A stretch of DNA of 64,000 nt, taken from the NCBI RefSeq assembly GCF_001042985.1, contig NZ_JYKY01000017.1, forward strand, positions 1 through 64,000, read 5' to 3'. Every line of letters starts with the position of its first letter. Position 1 is the stretch's first letter. The position numbers and the translations under genes are program-made. This document shows, piece by piece, positions 29,844-42,385 of this stretch. The notes beneath the pieces are model-generated. The model saw only the letters and a program-made list of their open reading frames with translations, made no database searches and was not told the DNA's origin. The stretch is from Pseudomonas lundensis. Lineage in GTDB: Bacteria > Pseudomonadota > Gammaproteobacteria > Pseudomonadales > Pseudomonadaceae.

Positions 29844-29889
29844 CTGTAGCCGCTGACCAGCAGCGCCAGGCTTCGTCTGGCGGCTACAG
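29844..29889. repeat. REP-like palindrome downstream of the SNF2 gene
   Basis: CTGTAGCCGC (29844-29853) pairs with GCGGCTACAG-type sequence ending at 29889, and inside it GCCAG-N7-CTGGC (29865-29881) forms a second stem. The GTAGCCGCTGA start resembles known Pseudomonas REP families. It lies between convergent genes and may also end transcripts. Confidence 0.5.
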
Positions 29890-29901
29890 CAGGTAAAGGG
29901 C

Positions 29902-30651
<750 letters not shown>

Positions 30652-31662
30652 TTAATCAATCAACTGAGCATCTTTGAGCGCACCGATCGCCACCTGCCAA
30701 CGCGGATCCTGGCGGTAGTCGGTGCTGGCGAAGGCCTGACTGCGCATGCGTGCAATGCGGGCTGAAGGCGTGACCTTCAGGCGCTGGGCCGCCGTGAGGG
30801 CCAGCTCCGCCGCCGCGCGGTCATTGCACACCAGGCCCATGTCGCAGCCGGCCGTCAAGGCCGCTTCGATGCGACTGGCCGCGTCACCCACGACATGGGC
30901 GCCGGCCATCGACAGGTCATCACTGAAAATGACGCCATCAAACCCCAGCTCACCGCGCAGAATGTCCTGCAACCAGCGACGGGAAAAGCCAGCGGGCTGG
31001 CTGTCGACCTTGGGATAAATCACATGGGCAGGCATGACGGCCGCCAACTGCTGACTCAGACGCGCGAACGGCACCAGATCGTGGCTGCGAATCTGTTCAA
31101 GGCTGCGCTCATCGACGGGAATGGCCACGTGGGAATCAGCTTCAGCCCACCCATGCCCCGGAAAATGCTTACCCGTGGCGGCCATTCCAGCGTCATTCAT
31201 CCCGCGGATGAACGCACCAGCCAGGGTTGCAGCCCGCTGCGGATCGCCCTCAAATGAGCGGCTACCGACCACGGCGCTGCGCTGGTAGTCGAGATCCAGC
31301 ACGGGCGCGAAACTCAAGTCCAGACCCACTGCCAAGACCTCAGTCGTCATGATCCAGCCACATTGCTCGGCAAGGTACTCGGCATTGGGGTTATCAGCGA
31401 TGGCACGCATGGCGGGCAAGCGGACGAACCCCTGGCGCAGGCGTTGAACCCGCCCGCCCTCCTGATCCACCGCCAGCAGCAGGTCGGGGCGAATGGCGCG
31501 AATCGAAGCGCACAGTTCACGCACCTGACGCGGGTGCTCAATATTTCGCGCAAAAATAATCAGGCCGCCCACTTCAGGCTGGCGTAGCAGGTGTCGATCG
31601 TCAGCCGTCAGCCAGGTGCCGGCGACGTCCACCATCAAGGAGCCTTGCAAGGCAGAACTCAT
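30652..31662 (-). CDS. nagZ: Beta-N-acetylhexosaminidase NagZ
   Basis: A 336-residue GH3 enzyme of normal length with an AAGGA site. Visible motifs are VDQEGGRVQRL (about 66-76), the catalytic loop KHFPGHGWAEADSHVAIPVD (about 161-180) with the acid/base histidine, and the nucleophile aspartate in FSDDLSMAGA (about 247-256). It removes GlcNAc from muropeptides in the cytosol during peptidoglycan recycling, which feeds AmpR/AmpC signalling. It is upstream of the MTIP gene and downstream of psrA. Confidence 0.96.
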   Translation of the reverse strand: MSSALQGSLMVDVAGTWLTADDRHLLRQPEVGGLIIFARNIEHPRQVRELCASIRAIRPDLLLAVDQEGGRVQRLRQGFVRLPAMRAIADNPNAEYLAEQCGWIMTTEVLAVGLDLSFAPVLDLDYQRSAVVGSRSFEGDPQRAATLAGAFIRGMNDAGMAATGKHFPGHGWAEADSHVAIPVDERSLEQIRSHDLVPFARLSQQLAAVMPAHVIYPKVDSQPAGFSRRWLQDILRGELGFDGVIFSDDLSMAGAHVVGDAASRIEAALTAGCDMGLVCNDRAAAELALTAAQRLKVTPSARIARMRSQAFASTDYRQDPRWQVAIGALKDAQLID

Positions 31663-31831
31663 GGGTAATCCTTAAAAGAAAGTGCGCGTGCTCCCCGGCC
31701 CCGAATGCAGGCAGCGGCGTGCGCGCCTGCGGTGTGGGCAGCAGCCGTGAAGTGGGGACAGGGAAGCAAGGCGGGAATGAGCATGGCGGCAAGCTTAGCG
31801 GAACTGCGCAGCCACGCCCACCCGCGTCAGG

Positions 31832-32539
31832 TCAAAGCTTGGGGCTGGCCTGAGACGTTTTGTTGCGCGGGCGCATTTGTGCCGCCGCCATCGCAGGATC
31901 GACCACGCCGCTTTCGGCACGCATGCCCGCGGCCAGAAAAGGCACCATCAAACGCATGACTTGCTCGATCGAGGTGTTAACCCCGAAATCGGTTTCGGCA
32001 ATTGCGCGCAGCGCCTTGATTCCGGACATGCTGAACGCAGCCGCCCCCAGCATGAAGTGCACGCGCCAGAACAGTTCAATCGGCGGGATTTGCGGCGCAG
32101 CTTCATTGACCAGCAGCATGTAACGGCGAAACACCTTGCCATACATGTCTTCAAGATAGCGGCGCAAATGCCCCTGGCTCTGACTGAACGCCAACCCCAG
32201 CAATCGCATAAAGATGGACAGGTCATTGCCGCTGCGCGGCTGAATCACCAACGCTTGCTCCACCAGCATTTCCAGCAGATCTTCAAGCTCGGGACGGCTG
32301 TCCGGCCTGGCCTGACGCCGCTCCAGCTCACGGTCGAGGTTGGCGCAGAAAGGCCCGAGAAAGCGCGAAAAGACAGCCTGGATCAGCGCTTTTTTAGACC
32401 CGAAATGGTAATTCACAGCCGCCAGGTTGACCCCGGCTTTGCTGGTGATCAGCCGCAATGAAGTCTCGGCAAAACCTTTTTCCGCGAACAGCTGCTCAGC
32501 AGCATCAAGGATACGTTCAACGGTTTCCGACTGGGCCAT
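31832..32539 (-). CDS. psrA: TetR-family regulator PsrA
   Basis: The start at 32539 (MAQSETVERILDAAEQLFA) gives 235 residues. The TetR HTH spans about residues 5-50 (KAGVNLAAVNYHFGSKKALIQAVF). The C-terminal domain matches PsrA, the long-chain-fatty-acid sensor that activates rpoS and represses fadBA and itself. The position between nagZ and lexA matches the PAO1 psrA locus. A perfect GAAAC-N4-GTTTC operator sits 37 bp upstream of the start, consistent with autorepression. Confidence 0.92.
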   Translation of the reverse strand: MAQSETVERILDAAEQLFAEKGFAETSLRLITSKAGVNLAAVNYHFGSKKALIQAVFSRFLGPFCANLDRELERRQARPDSRPELEDLLEMLVEQALVIQPRSGNDLSIFMRLLGLAFSQSQGHLRRYLEDMYGKVFRRYMLLVNEAAPQIPPIELFWRVHFMLGAAAFSMSGIKALRAIAETDFGVNTSIEQVMRLMVPFLAAGMRAESGVVDPAMAAAQMRPRNKTSQASPKL

Positions 32540-32575
32540 GTCTACTCCGGCTGACAAACACTTAAACAGTTGTTT

Positions 32576-32589
32576 GAAACATACGTTTC
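32576..32589. promoter_or_regulatory. PsrA operator GAAAC-N4-GTTTC (autoregulation)
   Basis: GAAACATACGTTTC is a perfect match to the (G/C)AAAC-N2-4-GTTT(G/C) operator described for PsrA. It lies 37 bp 5' of the psrA ATG, beside further AAACA/TGTTT half sites (32564-32575). Confidence 0.75.
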
Positions 32590-32753
32590 AGTTTGTAAAA
32601 AGTCAAGGTGGGCATTCTTTTTGCGACCGGCCAGTCCGGCATTTAACCACAGCCTCGGAGGACGCGGTCTGTGCTGATAAAGTAGCCGCCTCACTGCTCA
32701 TCGACGACCGTCCAGCGGACGGTTAAAAATGGAGCATTGCCAATGAGCCTTCA

Positions 32754-32788
32754 CTGTATATAATCCCAGTCACTGTATAAAAAGACAG
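32754..32788 (+). promoter_or_regulatory. Two tandem LexA (SOS) boxes upstream of lexA
   Basis: CTGTATAAAAAGACAG (32773-32788) is a perfect CTGT-N8-ACAG box, 10 bp before the lexA ATG. CTGTATATAATCCCAG (32754-32769) is a second box with one mismatch, 19 bp to the left. A double box is the usual arrangement for lexA autoregulation. Confidence 0.9.
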
Positions 32789-32798
32789 AGCGATCATC

Positions 32799-33407
32799 AT
32801 GCTAAAACTGACGCCACGCCAAGCTGAGATCCTGGCCTTTATCAAACGCTGCCTGGATGACAACGGCTACCCGCCCACCCGTGCTGAAATCGCACAGGAG
32901 CTGGGCTTCAAGTCACCCAATGCCGCCGAAGAACACCTCAAAGCCCTGGCCCGCAAGGGCGCCATCGAAATGACGCCGGGCGCCTCCCGCGGCATCCGGA
33001 TCCCCGGTTTCGAGGCCAGTGCCGACGAGTCCACCCTGCCCATCATCGGTCGAGTGGCTGCTGGCGCTCCCATACTGGCGCAGGAACACGTTGAAGAGTC
33101 CTGCAACATCAACCCGACCTTCTTCCACCCGCGCGCCGACTACCTGTTGCGCGTCCAGGGCATGAGCATGAAGGACGTTGGCATCTTTGATGGCGACCTG
33201 CTTGCCGTCCACACGTGCCGCGAGGCAAGAAACGGGCAAATCGTGGTAGCCCGTATTGATGACGAAGTAACGGTCAAACGATTCAAGCGAGAAGGCAGCA
33301 AAGTCTGGCTTATCGCCGAGAACCCCGATTTCGCGCCGATTGAGGTCAACCTCAAAGAGCAGGAACTGGTTATCGAAGGCCTGAGTGTCGGCGTTATTCG
33401 CCGTTAA
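32799..33407 (+). CDS. lexA: SOS repressor LexA
   Basis: A 202-residue LexA. The winged-helix N-terminus is residues 1-70 ([15 protein letters not shown]). The self-cleavage bond Ala88-Gly89 lies in [14 protein letters not shown], the catalytic serine is S123 in GMSMKDVGI, and the lysine is K160 in EVTVKRF. RecA filaments trigger its autolysis. Two SOS boxes precede it and sulA follows 12 bp later in the same operon, the standard Pseudomonas lexA-sulA unit. Confidence 0.97.
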   Translation: MLKLTPRQAEILAFIKRCLDDNGYPPTRAEIAQELGFKSPNAAEEHLKALARKGAIEMTPGASRGIRIPGFEASADESTLPIIGRVAAGAPILAQEHVEESCNINPTFFHPRADYLLRVQGMSMKDVGIFDGDLLAVHTCREARNGQIVVARIDDEVTVKRFKREGSKVWLIAENPDFAPIEVNLKEQELVIEGLSVGVIRR

Positions 33408-33419
33408 TAAGGAGGCGTC

Positions 33420-33893
33420 ATGCAGTTCCCGCACACATCGCTACCCGCACAACTTCCTTTATTCGAGGCATTCATGGCTCAACCCATGCCCGCCACGATC
33501 AAGACTGTGCTTGATTCACCCTGGCGCGCAGAACCTGAAGTTTTCAGTGAACTGTCGCTACGCGGCGCTGCCGAGAACTGCTTGAGCCTGCTGGCCCCCA
33601 TGCTTCGCGAACTCAGCGAGCAACAAGATGAGCGCTGGCTGACACTGATCGCTCCACCCGCCAGCCTGACGCAAAGCTGGCTGCGCGATGCTGGCCTGAA
33701 CCGCGAACGCATTTTGCTGCTCCAGCCCAACGGCAACAAGAGCGCTTTGCAATTGACCTGTGAAGCGCTGCGCCTAGGCCGCAGCCACACGGTGGTGAGC
33801 TGGATAAACCCGCTCAACAGCACCGCACGTCAACAATTGATTGGCGCAGCCCTGATGGGTCAAGGGCAAAGCCTGAATATTCGATTGGGCTAA
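33420..33893 (+). CDS. sulA: SOS-induced cell division inhibitor SulA
   Basis: A 157-residue protein with a TAAGGAGG site, 12 bp after lexA. The RecA-like core of SulA is visible: ENCLSLLAPMLRELSEQ (about 50-66), RWLTLIAPP (about 72-80), a segment around RILLLQPN (about 97-104) and SHTVVSWINPL (about 121-131). It binds FtsZ and stops division after DNA damage. Co-transcription with lexA places it under SOS control. Confidence 0.92.
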   Translation: MQFPHTSLPAQLPLFEAFMAQPMPATIKTVLDSPWRAEPEVFSELSLRGAAENCLSLLAPMLRELSEQQDERWLTLIAPPASLTQSWLRDAGLNRERILLLQPNGNKSALQLTCEALRLGRSHTVVSWINPLNSTARQQLIGAALMGQGQSLNIRLG

Positions 33894-33957
33894 ACAGCCC
33901 AGCACGGGGCTTCTATAGAACACAGAAGCCAGCCGTTGAACGGTTCACCCAAAACAC

Positions 33958-34194
33958 TCAGTGAAGGATGCGCGGTCCTTCATCCTCTTTTTCAAGCTCG
34001 CCCTCGGCCAGCCGCCCCGCCATTTGCACACCAACACTCAACATGGCTTTTGCCACTTCAACATGCTGCCCCTGAAGAAAGGCCTTGGCGTCTTCAGAGA
34101 AGTTCAGCGTCACCAAAGACCCCTCGTCCTCAGCCCGGCGCAATTCGATACGGCCGTCAGGCAATTCGACAATTTCTAGAAAGGACGTTGGCAT
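33958..34194 (-). CDS. Small conserved hypothetical protein (78 aa)
   Basis: The start at 34194 (MPTSFLEIVELPDGRIELRRAEDEG) gives 78 residues and a GGAG 11 nt upstream; a frame to 34236 adds 14 residues. It is soluble and acidic at the C-terminus (EGELEKEDEG), with a beta-rich start and a helix (AKAFLQGQHVEVAKAMLSVGV). I recognise it only as a small conserved protein of the Pseudomonas lexA-topA interval. It converges on sulA and lies downstream of the DUF6586-like gene; function unknown. Confidence 0.75.
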   Translation of the reverse strand: MPTSFLEIVELPDGRIELRRAEDEGSLVTLNFSEDAKAFLQGQHVEVAKAMLSVGVQMAGRLAEGELEKEDEGPRILH

Positions 34195-34312
34195 AAAAGT
34201 TGGTTCTCCACGAAAGCGCGGGATTATATCAGTCATCCCTCAGGAATTTGCCACGTTCTATGGCGCTTTAATGACGTCCTGATGAATGACCGTACAGTTT
34301 CGAACCCGACTT

Positions 34313-34834
34313 TTAGCACTCATTGAGTCCATCGCGAAAGCGCAGGGCCATTTTCTTAAGGCTTTGACGCCATTGCTCAAGGGTTTCGTGGCTGAGTGTT
34401 TCCTGCACGTCATCTTCCAGACTGACCACGTCAATCAAGGGTTGAAACACATCGACCTTGACCTTTTTAGGCGCCTGCAAGGGTTGATACAGGGCTGCAT
34501 GCGCGGCCACTAACTGCGCCAGCCAAGTGCCCGGAGCCCGCGCCAGCTCCACCATTTCGGCCAGTTCTGGAATAGCGTTGGCGTCCAATACGTCTTGCGT
34601 CAGCAACAACTCCACACGATTAGCGTGAGCCTGCGGCAACCGATAGAAACCCGCAATTTCATGACACAAACCCAGCAGCGCGCCATACAAGTGAAACACT
34701 GCCGACTCACACTCTGCCTGTCGCAATGCTTGCGCATTCATGGCCCCGCCGTGTGATGCCTTATTCATGGCTTCCAGCGCCAAGCCCGCAAAATAAATTT
34801 TCTGATTGGTGCGGGTATAGAGTTCGTGAGCCAT
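34313..34834 (-). CDS. DUF6586-like conserved protein
   Basis: The start at 34834 (MAHELYTRTNQKIYFAGLAL) gives 173 residues; a longer frame to 34903 is unlikely. It is an all-helical cytosolic protein with a conserved N-terminal YTRTNQKIYFAGLALE-like helix and no membrane segment. Its place between topA and lexA/sulA is constant in Pseudomonas as far as I recall. The biochemical role is unknown. Confidence 0.78.
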   Translation of the reverse strand: MAHELYTRTNQKIYFAGLALEAMNKASHGGAMNAQALRQAECESAVFHLYGALLGLCHEIAGFYRLPQAHANRVELLLTQDVLDANAIPELAEMVELARAPGTWLAQLVAAHAALYQPLQAPKKVKVDVFQPLIDVVSLEDDVQETLSHETLEQWRQSLKKMALRFRDGLNEC

Positions 34835-35048
34835 ACAGGCGCTCCACAGCAAAAGGGTTAGGGCAGGTCGAGCAGTCTCAAGGAAATGAGGTGACAGGCG
34901 CAAGGGGCTTCACTCTTCTCGCCCTGAATCTGCGGCAACCGGACTGTTGCCTCTATAGCCTTTGACGCCTAGCGGGGCGTCCAGCGACGAAGTCGTCGCA
35001 CGAAAGCATCAGTCTCCTGCCTGGTCGAGACCTCAACCACAGGTCAAA

Positions 35049-35086
35049 AAAAACCGCGCGGGGCATGCAGCCCTCGCGCGGTTTTT
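35049..35086 (-). terminator. Rho-independent terminator of topA
   Basis: A 12-bp stem (AAAAACCGCGCG at 35049-35060 with its complement at 35075-35086) closes a 14-nt loop. On the minus strand it ends in a run of eight T. It starts 18 bp past the topA stop. Confidence 0.88.
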
Positions 35087-35103
35087 AGCCGTTCAGCAAC
35101 GGA

Positions 35104-37731
35104 TCAAGCGTCTTTGTCTTTGCGCTTGTCTTCAACTTTCCAGCTGGAACCGTCGTAGAACGCGCGCCAGCCTGTCGGCTTGCCGTCCACTTCAGTTTGC
35201 ACGTATTGCTCCTTGGTCTTACGGCTGTAACGGATCACAGCAGGTCGACCCTCCGGGTCTTTCTTCGGCGCTTCACACAAGAAGTGGTACTTCGGATCGA
35301 TTTCATCCTTATGCGCAATGATTTCAATCACCAGCGGTGCGCGGGTCTCACGGTTTTTCGGGAACTGGCTAGCTGCCAGGAACAGCCCCGACGCACCATC
35401 ACGCAGAATGTAGGTGTCGTTGACCTTCTCGCACTTGAGCTCCGGCATTTTCACCGGGTCCATTTTCGGCGGGGCCGCTTCACCGCTTTTCAGCAGCTTG
35501 CGTGTGTTTTTACATTCCGCATTGGTGCAGCCGAAGAACTTGCCGAACCGGCCGGTCTTGAGCTGCATCTCGCTGCCGCACTTGTCACATTCCAGGCTCG
35601 GGCCTTCATACCCTTTGATGCGGTAGCTGCCTTCTTCGATTTCGTAGCCAGCGCAATCCGGGTTGTTACCACAGATGTGCAGCTTGTGCTTCTCATCCAG
35701 CAGGTAAGCATCCATCGCGGTGCTGCAAATCGGGCAACGGTGCTTGCCCAGCAAAACCCGCGACTCAGACTCACCCTCATCGTCCGCTGCGATCTCGTCG
35801 CCCGGCACCAGGTTGACGGTGGCCTTGCAACGCTCTTTGGGCGGCAGGCTATAGCCCGAGCAACCAAGGAATACACCGGTCGATGCCGTACGGATCTGCA
35901 TCGGGCGCCCGCATTCCTTGCACGCAATATCAGTCATCACCGGCTGGTTGGCACGCATGCCACTGTCCGGGTCCGCCGCCACTTCAAGTTTTTTCTTGAA
36001 GCTGCCGTAGAACTCGTCCAGCACGTTCTTCCAGTCACGCTCGCCGTGCGCCACGTCATCGAGGTTTTCTTCCATTCCGGCGGTGAAGCCGTAGTCCATC
36101 AGGTCGGAGAAACTCTCGGACAAACGCTCGGTAACGATGTCGCCCATTTTTTCGGAGTAGAAACGGCGGTTGTGCAAGGCCACATAGCCGCGATCCTGAA
36201 TGGTCGAAATGATGGCTGCATAGGTCGATGGACGACCAATGCCACGCTTTTCCATCTCTTTGACCAGGCTGGCTTCGGAGTAACGTGCCGGTGGCTTGGT
36301 GAAGTGCTGGGTCGGATCAAGGTTGATCAGTTTCAACACATCGCCCTGAGCCATGTCCGGCAACACATCGTCGTCGCCCGGCTTGGCAATTTGCGGCATG
36401 ACCCGGGTGTAACCGTCGAACTTGAGGATGCGGCCTTTGGCGCGCAGCTCAAAATCACCGGCCGCCACACTCACGGTGGTGGACAAATATTTGGCCGGCA
36501 GCATCTGGCACGCCACAAACTGGCGCCAGATCAGCTCGTAAAGGCGCTCAGCGTCGCGCTCCATGCCCGACAGCTTGCTCGGGTGCATGTTCACGTCTGA
36601 AGGACGAATCGCTTCGTGAGCCTCTTGTGCGCCTTCCTTGCTGCTGTAGACGTTAGGCGCTGGCGGCAGATACGACGCGCCGAACTCACCTTCAATGTAG
36701 GTGCGGGCCATTTCAACCGCATCCACCGACAGGTTGGTGGAGTCGGTACGCATATAGGTGATGTAGCCCGCTTCGTACAAGCGTTGAGCCATCATCATGG
36801 TCTTCTTCACCCCGAAGCCCAAGCGATTGCTCGCAGCCTGTTGCAAGGTGGAGGTGATGAACGGTGCCGACGGCTTGCTGCTGGTCGGTTTGTCTTCACG
36901 CTTGGCGATGGTGTAGCTGGATGCCTTGAGCTTCTCCAGCGCTGCCATGGCCTGGGCTTCATTCAGCGGCTTGAAGGCCTCGCCTTTTTCGCGGGCCACA
37001 TCGAAGCGCACTTTTGCGCCTTTGGCCGTGCCCAGGTCCGCATGAACTTCCCAATATTCTTCAGGGTTGAATGCCCGAATTTCGCGCTCACGCTCAACCA
37101 CCAGCTTGACGGCCACCGATTGCACACGACCTGCCGACAAACCACGGGCAATTTTTGCCCACAGCAACGGCGAAACCATGTAGCCCACCACGCGATCGAG
37201 GAAACGGCGCGCTTGCTGGGCATTGACGCGGTTGATGTCCAGCTCGCCCGGCTTGGAGAACGCTTCCTGAATGGCTTTTTTGGTGATTTCGTTGAACACC
37301 ACGCGCTTGTAGCGACTGTCATCCCCACCGATGGCTTCGCGCAGGTGCCATGCAATGGCCTCCCCCTCGCGATCCAAGTCGGTTGCGAGATAGATGGTGT
37401 CAGCATCCTTGGCGAGCCGGCGCAGCTCTTCGATGACCTTTTCCTTGCCGGGAAGGATCTCGTACTTGGCTTTCCAGCCGTGCTCCGGATCGACGCCCAT
37501 GCGCGAGATCAGCTGCTTTTGAGCTTTCTCTTTCGGCGACAAAGCAGGCGCTTCGCCCGCTGCGGCCTTGCCACGCTTGGCAGCCGGTTCTTTGCTGGCG
37601 CTAGCCGAACCGCTGGTGGGCAGGTCTCGGATATGGCCGATACTCGACTTCACCACGTACTCGTTACCCAAGTACTTGTTGATGGTCTTGGCCTTAGCCG
37701 GGGATTCCACAATGACCAGCGATTTGCCCAT
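35104..37731 (-). CDS. topA: DNA topoisomerase I
   Basis: An 875-residue type IA topoisomerase. The Toprim domain is at the N-terminus ([20 protein letters not shown]) with [13 protein letters not shown] near residues 119-131. The active tyrosine is Y326 in [15 protein letters not shown]. The C-terminal part has several four-cysteine zinc ribbons ([24 protein letters not shown]) and a basic tail. It relaxes negative supercoils. It is followed by a strong terminator and preceded by the DUF1653 gene. Confidence 0.97.
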   Translation of the reverse strand: MGKSLVIVESPAKAKTINKYLGNEYVVKSSIGHIRDLPTSGSASASKEPAAKRGKAAAGEAPALSPKEKAQKQLISRMGVDPEHGWKAKYEILPGKEKVIEELRRLAKDADTIYLATDLDREGEAIAWHLREAIGGDDSRYKRVVFNEITKKAIQEAFSKPGELDINRVNAQQARRFLDRVVGYMVSPLLWAKIARGLSAGRVQSVAVKLVVEREREIRAFNPEEYWEVHADLGTAKGAKVRFDVAREKGEAFKPLNEAQAMAALEKLKASSYTIAKREDKPTSSKPSAPFITSTLQQAASNRLGFGVKKTMMMAQRLYEAGYITYMRTDSTNLSVDAVEMARTYIEGEFGASYLPPAPNVYSSKEGAQEAHEAIRPSDVNMHPSKLSGMERDAERLYELIWRQFVACQMLPAKYLSTTVSVAAGDFELRAKGRILKFDGYTRVMPQIAKPGDDDVLPDMAQGDVLKLINLDPTQHFTKPPARYSEASLVKEMEKRGIGRPSTYAAIISTIQDRGYVALHNRRFYSEKMGDIVTERLSESFSDLMDYGFTAGMEENLDDVAHGERDWKNVLDEFYGSFKKKLEVAADPDSGMRANQPVMTDIACKECGRPMQIRTASTGVFLGCSGYSLPPKERCKATVNLVPGDEIAADDEGESESRVLLGKHRCPICSTAMDAYLLDEKHKLHICGNNPDCAGYEIEEGSYRIKGYEGPSLECDKCGSEMQLKTGRFGKFFGCTNAECKNTRKLLKSGEAAPPKMDPVKMPELKCEKVNDTYILRDGASGLFLAASQFPKNRETRAPLVIEIIAHKDEIDPKYHFLCEAPKKDPEGRPAVIRYSRKTKEQYVQTEVDGKPTGWRAFYDGSSWKVEDKRKDKDA

Positions 37732-37845
37732 GGATCAGAAAATTCCTGAATTCTAGAAGTGAAAGGCGGTTCGCGCCTGACGCGGCACCGCTATATATAG
37801 TGGCAACAAGGTGAGGTCAAGCGCAGGGTGCTGCGCGACGCCCGC

Positions 37846-38082
37846 TTATGGCCGGGAAAAAAGACTGGGTTCGGCCTGAATCAGTGCAAAGCGCGGTACT
37901 TGCTCGCCATCCACTTCGACCGTTTCCAAAAACATGCTCAATGGGCGCACCCAAAAACCGAAATCCCCATACAGGGCTTGGTAGAACACCACTTCCTCTT
38001 CGGTTTCAGAATGGCGAGCCACGTTGAATACCCGATATTGCGGCCCTTTGTAATGCTGATAGAGGCCCGGTTGTAGCGGCAT
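37846..38082 (-). CDS. DUF1653-domain protein
   Basis: A 78-residue protein, nearly all DUF1653: GLYQHYKGPQYRVFNVARHSE, EEVVFYQALYGDFGFWVRP and VPRFALI. The family is small, soluble and widely conserved; its function is not known to me. It lies between fadA and topA, as in PAO1. Confidence 0.88.
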   Translation of the reverse strand: MPLQPGLYQHYKGPQYRVFNVARHSETEEEVVFYQALYGDFGFWVRPLSMFLETVEVDGEQVPRFALIQAEPSLFSRP

Positions 38083-38145
38083 GTTGCGACACCTTCTTTA
38101 CAAATAAAAAAAATTAAAGCCCATGACGATTAAAAAGTCATAAAA

Positions 38146-38171
38146 ACAAAAACCGGGGCACTTGGCCCCGG
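38146..38171 (-). terminator. Rho-independent terminator of fadBA
   Basis: CCGGGGC (38153-38159) pairs with GCCCCGG (38165-38171) around a 5-nt loop. On the minus strand the stem is followed by TTTTTGTTTTTA. It lies 18 bp past the fadA stop. Confidence 0.87.
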
Positions 38172-38189
38172 CTTCTGTCAACGCAACGC

Positions 38190-39380
<1,191 letters not shown>

Positions 39381-39392
39381 CTAATGGGGCGC

Positions 39393-41540
39393 TTAACCGA
39401 AGAAGCTCTGGCCGTTTTTGGCCATTTCACGCAGCTTCGCCGTCGGGTGGTACAGCGCGCCCAGTTCAGCGTACTGATCAGCCAGGGCCACGAACTCTGC
39501 AACACCGACCGAGTCGATGTAGCGCAGAGCGCCGCCACGGAATGGAGGGAAACCGATGCCGTACACCAGGCCCATGTCGGCCTCGGCGGCGGTTTCAACG
39601 ATGCCGTCTTCCAGGCAACGCACGGTTTCAAGGCACAGCGGGATCATCATCCAGTTGATGATGTCTTCGTCGGTGACGTCACGCTGCTCGTAAACGATCG
39701 GCTTGAGCACCTCAAGCACGCTTGAGTCGACGACTTTCTTCTGCTTGCCGCGCTTGTCCGCCTCGTAAGCGTAGAAACCCTTGCCGTTTTTCTGACCCAG
39801 ACGCTTGGCTTCGTACAGCGCATCGATCGCTGAACGACGGTCATCTTTCATGCGGTCCGGGAAACCTTCCGCCATCACGTCGCGACCATGGTGGCCAGTG
39901 TCGATGCCGACCACGTCCATCAGGTACGCCGGGCCCATTGGCCAGCCGAATTTTTCCATGACCTTGTCAATGCGCACGAAGTCGACGCCAGCGCTGACCA
40001 ACTTGGCAAAACCGCCGAAGTACGGGAACAGCACACGGTTGACCAGGAAGCCCGGGCAGTCGTTGACGACGATCGGGTTTTTACCCATTTTCTTGGCGTA
40101 GGCAACCGTGGTGGCCACAGCCAGGTCACTGGATTTCTCGCCACGAATCACTTCAACCAGCGGCATCATGTGCACCGGATTGAAGAAGTGCATGCCGACG
40201 AAGTTTTCCGGACGCTTGAGGGCTTTTGCCAACAGGCTGATGGAAATGGTCGAGGTGTTCGACGCCAGAATGGCATCTTCCTTGACGTGGTCTTCAACTT
40301 CAGCGAGTACCGCCTGCTTGACCTTCGGGTTTTCAACGACCGCTTCGACCACCAGGTCCACGTGACCGAAATCACCGTAGGACAAAGTAGGACGAATACC
40401 ATTGAGCACTTCAGCCATTTTGGCGGGGGTCATACGACCTTTATCAACGCGCCCCACCAGCAACTTGGCGGCTTCAGCCAGACCCTGCTCGATGCCGTGC
40501 TCGTTGATGTCTTTCATCAGGATCGGCGTGCCTTTGGAGGCCGACTGATAGGCAATACCGCCCCCCATGATGCCCGCGCCCAGAACGGCAGCCTGCTTCA
40601 CGTCTTTGGCGATCTTGTCGTGGATCTTGGCTTTTTTCTTCAGTTCCTGATCGTTCAGGAACAACCCGATCAGGCATTGCGAGGCAGAGGTCTTGGCCAG
40701 CTTGGCAAAACCTGCCGCCTCCACTTCCAGTGCTTTATCGCGACCGAAGTTCGCAGCCTTTTGGATGGTTTTGATCGCTTCAACCGGCGCCGGGTAGTTC
40801 GGACCGGCTTGACCGGCCACGAAACCTTTGGCGGTTTCGAATGCCATCATTTGTTCGATGGCGTTCAGCTTGAGCTTCTCAAGTTTTGGCTGACGCTTGG
40901 CCTTGTAGTCCAGCTCGCCGCTAATGGCACGCTTGATCAGGTCCAAGGCTGCAGCGCCCAGCTTGTCGGCCGTCACTACAGCGTCAACGGCGCTGACTTT
41001 CAGCGCATCTTCAGCACGGTTTTCTTTGCCGGAGGCGATCCACTCAACAGCGTTGTCCACACCAATCAGGCGCGGCAGGCGGACCGTGCCGCCAAAGCCC
41101 GGATAGATGCCGAGCTTGACTTCGGGCAGACCGATTTTGGCGCTGTCGGCCATGACACGGAAATCCGCCGCCAGGCACATTTCCAGACCACCGCCCAGTG
41201 CAATTCCGTTGATGGCTGCTACGGTTGGGACATTGAGGTCTTCGAAGTCACTGAAGATCTTGTTGGCTTCGAGGTTGCCAGCAATCAGCTCGGCATCCGG
41301 CAACTTGAAGTTTTCGACGAATTCGGTGATGTCCGCGCCGACGATGAAAACGTCTTTGCCGCTGGAAACAATAACGCCCTTGACCGAAGCATCTGCCTTG
41401 ATCGCATCGACTGCCTGACGCAATTCGTTCAGGGTTAGACGGTTGAACTTGTTGACGGACTCACCCTTGAGGTCGAACTTCAGTTCGACGATGCCACTTT
41501 CAAGAGCCGTAACCGTGATGGCTTTACCTTCGTAAATCAT
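39393..41540 (-). CDS. fadB: Fatty acid oxidation complex subunit alpha
   Basis: I use the ATG at 41540 ([16 protein letters not shown]) with GGAG 8 nt upstream, giving 715 residues; a TTG one codon earlier is in frame. The N-terminal enoyl-CoA hydratase/isomerase domain (about 1-190) has [11 protein letters not shown] and [15 protein letters not shown] with its Glu pair. The NAD-binding 3-hydroxyacyl-CoA dehydrogenase domain starts at [18 protein letters not shown] (about 315). It does the hydration, dehydrogenation and isomerisation steps of beta-oxidation. A near-consensus PsrA site lies 162 bp upstream. Confidence 0.97.
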   Translation of the reverse strand: MIYEGKAITVTALESGIVELKFDLKGESVNKFNRLTLNELRQAVDAIKADASVKGVIVSSGKDVFIVGADITEFVENFKLPDAELIAGNLEANKIFSDFEDLNVPTVAAINGIALGGGLEMCLAADFRVMADSAKIGLPEVKLGIYPGFGGTVRLPRLIGVDNAVEWIASGKENRAEDALKVSAVDAVVTADKLGAAALDLIKRAISGELDYKAKRQPKLEKLKLNAIEQMMAFETAKGFVAGQAGPNYPAPVEAIKTIQKAANFGRDKALEVEAAGFAKLAKTSASQCLIGLFLNDQELKKKAKIHDKIAKDVKQAAVLGAGIMGGGIAYQSASKGTPILMKDINEHGIEQGLAEAAKLLVGRVDKGRMTPAKMAEVLNGIRPTLSYGDFGHVDLVVEAVVENPKVKQAVLAEVEDHVKEDAILASNTSTISISLLAKALKRPENFVGMHFFNPVHMMPLVEVIRGEKSSDLAVATTVAYAKKMGKNPIVVNDCPGFLVNRVLFPYFGGFAKLVSAGVDFVRIDKVMEKFGWPMGPAYLMDVVGIDTGHHGRDVMAEGFPDRMKDDRRSAIDALYEAKRLGQKNGKGFYAYEADKRGKQKKVVDSSVLEVLKPIVYEQRDVTDEDIINWMMIPLCLETVRCLEDGIVETAAEADMGLVYGIGFPPFRGGALRYIDSVGVAEFVALADQYAELGALYHPTAKLREMAKNGQSFFG

Positions 41541-41701
41541 CAACTGATCTCCAGGATATGGAAGCTGAACAGTACACGTCGGACGCTAGCGTCTGGCTGG
41601 CAATGACGACACCGTCAATGCTAACGCCAATCCACCAGGCACACCCGCCAACGCGATATTCGGGGTTATGCGAACGCTGCCTGCACGGCAAACACTCGAT
41701 T

Positions 41702-41715
41702 CATACGCCCGTTTG
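41702..41715. promoter_or_regulatory. Candidate PsrA operator upstream of fadBA
   Basis: CATACGCCCGTTTG is one base off the CAAAC-N4-GTTTG form of the PsrA operator. It lies 162 bp before the fadB ATG in a 301-bp space. PsrA represses fadBA in P. aeruginosa, and psrA itself is in this window. Confidence 0.5.
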
Positions 41716-41841
41716 ATTTGGGTGTCACACCTTCACGGAAAAGCGTGCGCTTGTCAATTGTCCGAAACAACGATGACAAAACGACCCATCAGTCAGTTCT
41801 TGCTCGCCTGCGCACGCCGCCGCGAGACGGTGGCAGCCCGC

Positions 41842-42279
41842 TCACGCGAGGGCTTTGAGGACTTCATCGATCGCCACCAGGACCTGCGATTCGCCTTTCT
41901 CGCCCCAGTACAGTGCGATCATCTGCTTGCCTGCTTCCACTTTGTATACGTTCGCCGGCAGCTTGCGAAACTGCGCCAACAAGCGCTCATCGGTGCAGAC
42001 TTCACGCCATTGATTGACCCATATTCCCGGCGCGGATTGCCAATAACACCACACCTGCGGGTCGTTGCCGCGCCGCGGACGATGAAACTGCGCACATGAG
42101 CCGGGCGGCTCCGGCTCCAGCCAATGCGGCCATTCCTGAGGCGTCAATTGCATGGCCAAACCCATCCGCCGTGCTTCCATGCGCAGCGCCATACGCCCGC
42201 TTTGACGACGCGAAGGACGCAGCCAGGCAAGCGGACTCAAAATCAGCGCCAGGATTGACACCACTATCCATACCGTCAT
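41842..42279 (-). CDS. Conserved hypothetical membrane-anchored protein (145 aa)
   Basis: A 145-residue protein with a single N-terminal TM helix (residues 3-20, VWIVVSILALILSPLAWL) and a cytosolic basic-to-mixed domain containing RMEARRMGLAMQLTPQEWPHW and VWCYWQSAPGIWVNQWRE. I recognise it only as the conserved gene next to fadB and uspA in Pseudomonas. The tryptophan-rich soluble part is typical; no function is known to me. Confidence 0.78.
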   Translation of the reverse strand: MTVWIVVSILALILSPLAWLRPSRRQSGRMALRMEARRMGLAMQLTPQEWPHWLEPEPPGSCAQFHRPRRGNDPQVWCYWQSAPGIWVNQWREVCTDERLLAQFRKLPANVYKVEAGKQMIALYWGEKGESQVLVAIDEVLKALA

Positions 42280-42385
42280 ATGTGTACTCTCACTGCCTTC
42301 AAATTAATGCATTGACCCTGACTTGAACCAAGGCTCTGCAAAAGAGCCATACTCACGCCCATGACCGTTTACAGGAGCGCCTCAC

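Noticed and set aside
39888..41438. Plus-strand ORF of 516 codons opposite fadB
   Set aside because: Antisense shadow; FadB motifs are all intact on the minus strand.
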